In this document: positions 1 to 5,141 of the stretch, piece by piece
How the letters are laid out: each line of letters starts with the position of its first letter
How positions within the stretch are numbered: position 1 is the first letter of the stretch
Assembly (NCBI GenBank): GCA_900550815.1
Contig: URTW01000149.1
Coordinates: 1 to 5,141, forward strand
DNA from: an uncultured Collinsella sp.
GTDB taxonomy: Bacteria > Actinomycetota > Coriobacteriia > Coriobacteriales > Coriobacteriaceae
Length of the DNA: 5,141 nt
Reading direction: 5' to 3'
The notes under the pieces: model-generated
Seen by the model: only the letters and a program-made list of their open reading frames with translations
Told to the model about the DNA's origin: nothing
The model's database searches: none
Made by a program: the position numbers and the translations under genes

Positions 1-80
1 TTCGCCCGCCGGCCCGTAAATTGTATCATCCAGTGTGGAGCGTGAATGCCCGTTGCCGCGTGTGATGGGCTTGTATATAA

Positions 81-88
81 GAGGAGAG
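81..88 (+). promoter_or_regulatory. Ribosome binding site of the GTPase gene
   Basis: The purine-rich GAGGAGAG contains AGGAG at 82-86, four bases before the ATG at 91. This favours the start at 91 over an in-frame ATG at 46. That upstream ATG has a weaker GGAG at 37-40 and would add 15 residues that relatives do not have: family members begin just before the first beta strand leading into the P-loop. Confidence 0.8.
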
Positions 89-90
89 CC

Positions 91-2094
91 ATGTCGAAGC
101 AAGCGGTCGTTGGAATCTTGGCGCATGTCGATGCCGGCAAGACCACGTTGGCCGAGGCCATGCTGTTCAACGCGGGTCGCATTCGCAAGCGCGGCCGCGT
201 GGACGATGGCGATTCGCATCTGGACACTAACGCGATCGAGCGTGAGCGCGGCATTACGATCTTCTCGTCGCAGGCCGTGCTCGACCACGGCGATACCCGC
301 GTCATGCTTGTGGATGCGCCCGGCCACGTCGATTTTTCGGCCGAGGCGGAGCGCACGCTGCGCGCGCTCGACTATGCGATTTTGGTTGTGGGTGCCAACG
401 ACGGCGTGCAGGGGCATACCGAAACTCTGTGGCGCCTGCTTGCACGCTATGACATCCCGACGTTCATCTATATCAACAAAATCGATTTGGAGAATCCCGG
501 CCGTGATGTTTTGCTGGCACAGCTTGGGCAGCGTCTTTCCGAAGGCTGCCTGGATGCCAACGAATTGTTGGCGGGCGGGGCCGTTCAGGAGGATGCTGCC
601 GCGTTAGACGAAGAAGCGCTCGAGGAGTTTCTTGAGGCGGGTGAGCTTTCCGTCGCGACGCTGTCGCGCATGGTTGCCGAGCGCAAGCTCTTTCCCTGCT
701 TTGCCGGCTCGGCGCTTAGAGCCCAAGGCGTGGACGAGCTGCTGGATGGCATATGCGCGCTGATGCGTGAACAGACGTGGCTCCCGGAGTTTGCCGCGCG
801 CGTCTATCGTGTCAGCCGCGGGGATCGCGGCGAGCGCTTGGCTTGGGTTAAAGTGACCGGCGGCACGCTGCATGCCAAGCAGATGATTGACGGACGTTCC
901 GGTGCCGAGACATGGGAGCAGAAGGTCGATCAGGTCCGCATCTATAACGGCGAGAAGTATGAGCTTGCCCAAGAAGTTGCTGCTGGCGGTATTTGTACCG
1001 TGACGGGTCTTACGCACGTTCGTCCGGGGGATGCCCTGGGCGCGGAGCCCGTGGGCGATGCGCCCGTCATCGCTCCGGTCCTCACCTATACGGTGCTTCC
1101 GGGCGAACACGATGTCCATGCGGTGTTCAAAGCGCTGACTGAGCTGGCGGATGAAGATCCCATGCTCGGCGTAAGCTGGAACACGCATCTGGAACAGATT
1201 CACCTGCAGCTGATGGGCGCCGTGCAGCTCGAGGTCGTGCAGCGGGTGTTGGCCGATCGCTTTGGCCTTTCGGTTGCGTTTGAGTCTGGCGGCATTCTCT
1301 ATAAGGAGACCATTTCGCAGCCGGTCGAGGGCGTGGGCCACTTTGAGCCACTGCGCCACTATGCCGAGGTGCATCTGCGCCTGGAGCCGTTGCCAGCGGG
1401 TTCGGGCGTGCAGTTTGGGACCGTGACCTCGACCGACGAGCTCGATCTTAACTGGCAGCGTCTGGCGCTCACCAACGCCATGGAGCGTGATCACTTGGGC
1501 GTGCTGACCGGCTCGCCCATCACCGATGTGCGCATTACGCTCACGGGCGGCCGCGCGCATGCCAAACACACCGAGGGCGGCGACTTTCGCCAGGCCACGT
1601 ATCGCGCGATTCGCCAGGGGCTCATGCAGGCGCGTGAGGTCGGCGCGGCGGTGCTGCTGGAGCCGTGGTATCGCTTTGAGCTCGAGGTACCGGGGGAGTG
1701 CGTGGGCCGGGCGCTCTCGGATGCCACGCGCATGGGTGCCGAGTACGAGCCGCCGACGATGGCGGGAGACCGGGCGAAGCTTGTGGGTCGCGTGCCGGCA
1801 TCCGAGGTGCAGGATTACGCGCTGGAGGTGGCTGCCTACACGAGTGGTCGCGGACATCTGTACCTAGAGTTCGCCGGCTATTCGGCTTGCCATGATGCCG
1901 AGCGCGTAATCGAGACGGCCGCCTATGAGCCCGAGGCCGATCTGCCCAACACGCCCGATTCGGTCTTTTGCTCTCACGGCGCTGGTTACACGGTCAAATG
2001 GTACGACGTGCCCGCCGCGGCGCACGTAAAGATCGATCCCGCCACCTTCCGCCCCTGGCGAGCAGCAGACGCCGAGTTTTTCGGCCACATATGA
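91..2094 (+). CDS. Tet(M)/EF-G-like translation factor GTPase
   Basis: This is a complete 667-residue cytoplasmic translational GTPase of the ribosomal-protection/EF-G superfamily; Tet(M) is about 640 residues. All G motifs are visible: G1 AHVDAGKT (11-18), G2 RERGITI (51-57, Thr56), G3 DAPGH (75-79, His79), G4 NKID (129-132) and G5 SAL (207-209). Domain II follows (about 235-330), then the EF-G-like domain III (about 340-430), domain IV (about 435-560) and the C-terminal domain V. Known relatives bind the ribosome near the A site and use GTP hydrolysis to displace tetracycline or to remodel the ribosome. The domain IV tip here reads RAHAKHTEGGDFR (488-500). It lacks the YSPVS loop that Tet(M) inserts next to the tetracycline site. 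I therefore call it a divergent Tet(M)-like factor and do not claim resistance. The tail (about 612-667) extends past domain V and includes the stretch NTPDSVFCSHGAG, which I recall from this divergent clade. It appears to be a single-gene unit ending in a hairpin. Confidence 0.93.
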   Translation: MSKQAVVGILAHVDAGKTTLAEAMLFNAGRIRKRGRVDDGDSHLDTNAIERERGITIFSSQAVLDHGDTRVMLVDAPGHVDFSAEAERTLRALDYAILVVGANDGVQGHTETLWRLLARYDIPTFIYINKIDLENPGRDVLLAQLGQRLSEGCLDANELLAGGAVQEDAAALDEEALEEFLEAGELSVATLSRMVAERKLFPCFAGSALRAQGVDELLDGICALMREQTWLPEFAARVYRVSRGDRGERLAWVKVTGGTLHAKQMIDGRSGAETWEQKVDQVRIYNGEKYELAQEVAAGGICTVTGLTHVRPGDALGAEPVGDAPVIAPVLTYTVLPGEHDVHAVFKALTELADEDPMLGVSWNTHLEQIHLQLMGAVQLEVVQRVLADRFGLSVAFESGGILYKETISQPVEGVGHFEPLRHYAEVHLRLEPLPAGSGVQFGTVTSTDELDLNWQRLALTNAMERDHLGVLTGSPITDVRITLTGGRAHAKHTEGGDFRQATYRAIRQGLMQAREVGAAVLLEPWYRFELEVPGECVGRALSDATRMGAEYEPPTMAGDRAKLVGRVPASEVQDYALEVAAYTSGRGHLYLEFAGYSACHDAERVIETAAYEPEADLPNTPDSVFCSHGAGYTVKWYDVPAAAHVKIDPATFRPWRAADAEFFGHI

Positions 2095-2119
2095 CAAAGG
2101 GGCAGCTCCTTTGTCATAT
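2089..2119 (+). terminator. Perfect 12-bp hairpin at the GTPase gene end, possible terminator
   Basis: The arms ATATGACAAAGG (2089-2100) and CCTTTGTCATAT (2108-2119) are exact reverse complements around a seven-base loop, GGCAGCT. The left arm contains the GTPase stop codon TGA at 2092-2094. The position suits a transcription terminator, but only AT-mixed sequence follows and there is no U-run, so it is not a textbook intrinsic terminator. It may act in both directions, protect the mRNA 3' end, or be one copy of a dispersed palindromic repeat. Confidence 0.5.
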
Positions 2120-2123
2120 ACTA

Positions 2124-2153
2124 TTGGTATAACTCGGTATAAGTTGGTATAAC
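2124..2153 (+). promoter_or_regulatory. Candidate sigma70-type promoter within the 10-bp repeats
   Basis: A possible -35 TTGGTA (2124-2129, four of six consensus bases) lies 18 bases from a possible -10 TATAAC (2148-2153, five of six). It would start transcription near 2160 and serve the ATPase and the UvrA-like gene. The repeats create several overlapping TATAA-like hexamers, and TATACT at 2117-2122 is another candidate, so the exact choice is uncertain. Confidence 0.25.
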
Positions 2154-2155
2154 TG
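2126..2155 (+). repeat. Three direct 10-bp repeats, GGTATAA core, possible operator
   Basis: Three adjacent units start at 2126, 2136 and 2146: GGTATAACTC, GGTATAAGTT and GGTATAACTG. Seven bases (GGTATAA) are identical in all three, and the first and third agree at nine of ten positions. The period is almost one turn of B-DNA, so the units lie on one face of the helix. Short inverted pairs are embedded, such as AGTT-GGTAT-AACT at 2142-2154. The array sits upstream of the ATPase gene just after the hairpin, as expected of a regulator-binding array or overlapping promoter elements. No cognate regulator gene is in the window. Confidence 0.6.
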
Positions 2156-2187
2156 TTACCAGGGTTTGCCAATCTGCGGCGGCCGAC

Positions 2188-2310
2188 ATCAATCCATATC
2201 CCTTTAAGCCCACGGCTGGCAAGCGGCCTCCGATACTCATCGGTCGCGAGTCGGTCATCGAGGATTTTGAGGAAGGGCTCGATAACGGCGCCGGAGCACC
2301 GGGTAGGCTC
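2188..2310 (+). other. Coding-like N-terminal extension of the ATPase without a canonical start
   Basis: In the frame of the downstream ATPase this stretch reads I-NPYPFKPT, then PPILIGRESVIEDFEEGL, then a Gly/Ala linker into the P-loop. An N-P-x-x-F-x-P-T opening followed by an IGR(E/D) box about 30 residues before Walker A is what I know from Orc1/Cdc6-like ATPases of actinobacteria. The segment is therefore very probably part of the protein, giving about 372 residues in total. The open frame reaches back to the TAA at 2140-2142 but contains no ATG, GTG or TTG before 2311. The codon where homologues would start is ATC at 2188-2190. Possible explanations are a rare ATC or ATA start, a mutated start codon, or a frameshift or sequence error further upstream. 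Confidence 0.65.
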
Positions 2311-3306
2311 ATGCTCATTACGGGAAATCGCGGCTGCGGCAAGACGGTTCTCCTGCGGGAGCTGCAACGTCTAGCCAATGAGCGCGGATGGGCGGTTGTC
2401 TCCGATTCCGCTTCGCTTGGCTTATGCGACCGATTGGCCGACGCGCTTCGCTCGAATAAGCCCGTTGTGACGTCAATGGAGTTCGGTCCGTCGTTTGGCC
2501 GGATGTCGGTCGAGGCGGCGCGGGCAAAGGGCGAAACGTTGCGAGGGCTGGTCAACGAGCGCCTCAAGAAGCTCGGTCCAGGCAAGGGCATACTGTTTGC
2601 GATTGACGAGGCGCAATCGGCGTCTATCGAGGAACTGGCGGCTCTTGCCGTTCTCTATCAGCAGGTGCTCGGAGACCAGGATGCCACGGGCTTGTCCGAT
2701 AGCGACCAGCGCGGTCTTGCGCTGGTGTTCGCCGGCTTACCCAGTATGGTTGATGACTTGCTCGAAGAGCCGAGCGTAACGTTTTTTCGGCGTGCCCAGC
2801 AGCGTACGTTGGGGGCGAGATCCTTGCCCAAGGTGCGCGATTCGTATATCCAGACGGTCAAGGACGCTGGTCTTTACGTGGACGCGGGGACGGCGGACCT
2901 TGCGGCGCGCAAGAGCATGGGGCATCCCTATATGGTTCAGCTGGTGGGATATTACATGTGGCGCTCTGCCGTCCGGCGTGGCTCGCAGGTCATTGAAGTG
3001 TGCGATGTCGAGGCTGGCTACGCCGATGCCGTCTCTGAGTTCTATGAAGCGGTCGACGCTCCCTTGTATTACGGGTTGCGCAGTCCGCAGCGTCTCTTTA
3101 TCGAGGCCATGGCGGCTGACGAGGGCAAACCGACGCGCATGGCGGATATCATTGAGCGTTGCGATCGCACCCAGAGCTGGGCGAGTAAATATCGCGCAAG
3201 CCTGATTCGCGAGCGCGTCATCGAGGCTGCCGGATACGGCCTCGTCCGGTTTACCGTGCCCATGCTGGGCGCGTACATCCGCGACCGCATTTTATGGCAT
3301 GAGTAG
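2311..3306 (+). CDS. Orc1/Cdc6-like P-loop ATPase with C-terminal winged helix
   Basis: From the first ATG the protein has 331 residues. Walker A GNRGCGKT is at 5-12, and Walker B ILFAIDEAQ contains Asp99 and Glu100. A sensor-1-like strand LVFAGLP lies near 139-145, and a conserved FFRRAQ (Arg160/161) may carry an arginine finger. A helical lid follows, then a winged-helix-like domain (about 258-328), the arrangement of Orc1/Cdc6-type and archaeal-type ATPases. The P-loop is unusually close to the N-terminus, and matching coding sequence continues upstream to 2188, so this start probably gives a protein about 41 residues short. The likely role is ATP-dependent DNA or protein binding in the cytoplasm; the substrate is unknown. 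There are no membrane segments. The stop codon overlaps the ribosome binding site of the next gene, implying co-transcription with the UvrA-like gene. Confidence 0.85.
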   Translation: MLITGNRGCGKTVLLRELQRLANERGWAVVSDSASLGLCDRLADALRSNKPVVTSMEFGPSFGRMSVEAARAKGETLRGLVNERLKKLGPGKGILFAIDEAQSASIEELAALAVLYQQVLGDQDATGLSDSDQRGLALVFAGLPSMVDDLLEEPSVTFFRRAQQRTLGARSLPKVRDSYIQTVKDAGLYVDAGTADLAARKSMGHPYMVQLVGYYMWRSAVRRGSQVIEVCDVEAGYADAVSEFYEAVDAPLYYGLRSPQRLFIEAMAADEGKPTRMADIIERCDRTQSWASKYRASLIRERVIEAAGYGLVRFTVPMLGAYIRDRILWHE

Positions 3307-3312
3307 GGTGAT
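3305..3312 (+). promoter_or_regulatory. Ribosome binding site that selects the GTG start of the UvrA-like gene
   Basis: AGGGTGAT matches the GGTGAT part of the full anti-16S complement (AAGGAGGTGATC). When aligned to that complement it places the GTG at 3317 at a normal distance. It overlaps the ATPase stop codon TAG (3304-3306). A second possible start, the ATG at 3332, has the weaker AGGTGACGG upstream. Confidence 0.6.
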
Positions 3313-3316
3313 ATAG

Positions 3317-5141
3317 GTGACGGAACAGAAGATGAGCCCGCAGGCTATCGAGGTGCGTGGCGCGCGCGTGCACAACCTCAAAGACATCGATATCGATATT
3401 CCACTGGGAAGGCTTGTGGGCATTGCCGGCGTGTCGGGCTCGGGCAAGAGTTCGCTGGCGCTGGGGGTTCTTTATGCCGAGGGCTCGCGTCGCTATCTTG
3501 AGGCGCTCAGCACCTATACCGCCGTCGTCTGACGCAGGCCGAACACGCCCAGGTGGACGAGGTTCTGCACGTGCCGGCGGCGCTCGCATTGCATCAACGC
3601 CCCAGCGTGCCGGGCGTGCGCTCGACCTTTGGTACCATGACCGAGCTCAACAACAGCCTGCGTCTGCTCTTTAGCCGTTGCGCCCATCACGTGTGCCCGC
3701 ATTGCGGGGCGCGTGTGGAGCCGAGCCTTAACGTAGCTGCGGGCCTGTCGCTCACGTGTCCGACATGCGGCCGCGAGTTCTACGCGCCGAGTGCCGAGGA
3801 TTTGGCTTTCAATAGCGGCGGCGCATGCCCCACCTGTGGCGGCACCGGTGTCATGCGCGAGGTGGACGAGGCGAGCCTGGTGCCAGATGAGTCAGAGACC
3901 ATCAACGAGGGCGCAGTCCTTCCCTGGGGCACGCTTATGTGGGATCTGAAGAAGCAGGTGGCAGGCGAGCTGGGCGTACGCACCGACGTGCCGTTTAGCC
4001 AACTCACGCCTCAAGAGCGCGACATCGTGTTTCATGGTCCGGCGGTTAAGAAGCACATTCTCTACGTTCCCAAAAACGGCGAGGGCGCCACGCCGCTCGA
4101 CTTTACCTATTACAACGCCGTCTATACCGTCGAGAATGCGCTCGCCAAGGTCAAGGACGATAAGGGCTTAAAACGCGTTGCGCGCTTTTTGCGCGAGGGA
4201 GCATGCCGCGATTGCGGCGGCACGCGTCTCTCCGAGGCTGCGCGCCAGCCCCAGGTGCGCGGTATCAATCTGGCGCAAGCAGCGGCCATGACGCTGGGTG
4301 AGGCGATTGAGTGGGTGCGCGGGGTGCCCGCATCCTTGCCGGCCGAGATGCGGCCCATGGCGACGGATATCTGCGATTCGTTTTTGAGCACGGCTCGTCG
4401 TCTGGTCGACCTGGGTCTCGATTACCTTTCGCTCGATCGCGCCGGTGCCACGCTCTCCACGGGTGAGCGCCAGCGCGTGCAACTCGCCCGCGTGGTGCGC
4501 AACCGATCGACAGGCGTGCTCTATGTTCTGGACGAGCCCTCAATTGGCTTACATCCTGCCAATGTCGACGGCTTGGTGGGCGTGATGCGCGATCTGGTGG
4601 ATGACGGCAACACCGTGGCTGTTGTCGACCACGCCACGCGCGTACTGGCGGAAGCCGACTATCTGGTCGAGATGGGCCCCGTTGCCGGAGCGGGCGGCGG
4701 TAAAGTGATCGCTGCAGGTACGGTGGACGAGGTCGAACAATCGCAGGGCAGCCGCATCGCCCCGTTTTTGCGCGCAGAGTCCAAGCGCCTGCGTACGCAG
4801 GTGACTGACGAGGAAATGTTCGACCAGGGGCATAATCGCATGGCAACCGATGCCATCCATACCGTTATGCCGCTCGAAGTTGATATCCCGCGCGGCCGCC
4901 TTGTTGCGGTTACGGGCGTTTCGGGTTCGGGCAAGACGACGTTGGTGCTCGAGACGCTCATCCCGGCGCTTAAGGCGCAGGCAGCCGGCGAGCGCCTGCC
5001 AAAACATGTGCGCTGGGTCGATGCCGAAGGCATTGCCCGCGCAAACCTGATTGACGCTACGCCTATCGGCGCCAACGTGCGCTCGACAGTGGCGACTTAT
5101 GCCGACATTCATGACGAGCTGCGTCGCGCCTTCGCCCGTCC
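3317..5141 (+). pseudogene. UvrA paralogue (UvrA2-like, no UvrB-binding domain), frameshifted, 3'-partial
   Basis: This gene encodes a tandem ABC ATPase of the UvrA family, which binds damaged or distorted DNA. The zero frame stops at 3530-3532 after 71 residues. Family similarity continues in the -1 frame from 3520, open to the window end; with one base restored, 608 residues are visible. In that numbering, Walker [10 protein letters not shown] is at 38-46. Cys pairs sit at 127/130, 148/151, 171/174 and 297/300, and 148-174 matches the first UvrA zinc module. The ABC signature LSTGERQRVQLA is at 380-391, Walker B has Asp406/Glu407, the switch His is 439, and the second Walker [10 protein letters not shown] is at 534-542. 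Only 17 residues separate Cys130 and Cys148, where canonical UvrA carries a roughly 100-residue UvrB-binding domain. This therefore resembles the short UvrA2 class, about 750-850 residues long, rather than housekeeping UvrA. It lies ten bases after the ATPase gene. The second signature and Walker B should lie beyond the window. The break may be a real mutation or a sequence error. Confidence 0.85.
3518..3532 (+). other. Frameshift site in the UvrA-like gene
   Basis: The zero frame reads Thr68 (ACC, 3518-3520) then GCC GTC GTC TGA. Reading the -1 frame from 3520 gives CGC CGT CGT CTG ACG CAG, that is T-RRR-LTQ. This continues the expected UvrA sequence after [10 protein letters not shown], where relatives have arginine. 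One C missing from a run after TATACC explains the break. There is no X-XXY-YYZ slippery heptamer, so programmed -1 frameshifting is unlikely. Confidence 0.8.

Noticed and set aside
1..29. Tail of an upstream gene (frame ending TAA at 17-19) and a -10-like TATCAT at 24-29
   Set aside because: Only five codons are visible and the matching -35 region is poor; this is too little to annotate.
35..607. 190-codon + strand frame overlapping the start of the GTPase gene
   Set aside because: It is out of frame with a strongly supported gene, and its Arg/Ser/Trp-rich translation looks like frameshifted GTPase.
604..1857. 417-codon open frame on the - strand inside the GTPase gene
   Set aside because: It lies wholly antisense to a gene with every GTPase motif, and its His/Arg/Leu-rich translation has no recognisable domain. 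It is a typical shadow frame in GC-rich DNA.
91..2094. Calling this gene tet(M) or a proven tetracycline-resistance gene
   Set aside because: The domain IV tip and overall divergence do not match known resistance proteins; only superfamily membership is supported.
3387..3400. ATCGATATCGATAT repeat near the start of the UvrA-like gene
   Set aside because: It simply encodes the alternating Ile-Asp strand before Walker A, which is expected in this family.
3518..3535. Programmed frameshift in the UvrA-like gene (GTC TGA C resembles the prfB site)
   Set aside because: The prfB mechanism is +1, whereas the frame needed here is -1. There is also no slippery heptamer and no evident stimulatory structure.
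4265..5112. Long - strand open frames opposite the UvrA-like gene
   Set aside because: The + strand encodes the ABC signature, Walker B and second Walker A across this stretch. The - strand products are Arg/Pro/Ala-rich with no motif.

Overview
The window carries three genes on the + strand, with no convincing gene on the - strand and no RNA gene, insertion sequence or CRISPR array. High GC, strong Shine-Dalgarno sites and the style of the three proteins suggest a high-GC Gram-positive gut-type bacterium. Coriobacteriia, for example a Collinsella relative, is my best guess; it is an inference from familiarity, not a proof.

Layout: (1) 91-2094 encodes a complete 667-residue EF-G/Tet(M)-like translational GTPase, preceded by a good ribosome binding site. 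(2) 2089-2160 is a compact control region. It has a perfect 12-bp hairpin that swallows the GTPase stop codon, then three direct 10-bp repeats with TATAA-like cores. (3) 2311-3306 encodes an Orc1/Cdc6-like P-loop ATPase with a C-terminal winged helix. Its conserved N-terminal segment is readable upstream, back to about 2188, but no ATG, GTG or TTG exists in that frame between the stop at 2140-2142 and the ATG at 2311. (4) Ten bases downstream, 3317-5141 encodes a UvrA paralogue of the short type that lacks the UvrB-binding domain. It is split by a one-base frameshift near 3520 and cut off by the window end.

The ATPase and the UvrA-like gene probably form one transcription unit: the uvrA-like ribosome binding site overlaps the ATPase stop codon. 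The GTPase is a separate upstream unit. Both members of the ATPase/UvrA pair look defective or oddly started as read here, so either the locus is decaying or the sequence contains small errors. I see no clear evidence of a wholly new system. The most unusual points are the missing start codon, the 10-bp repeat array and the frameshifted UvrA paralogue.
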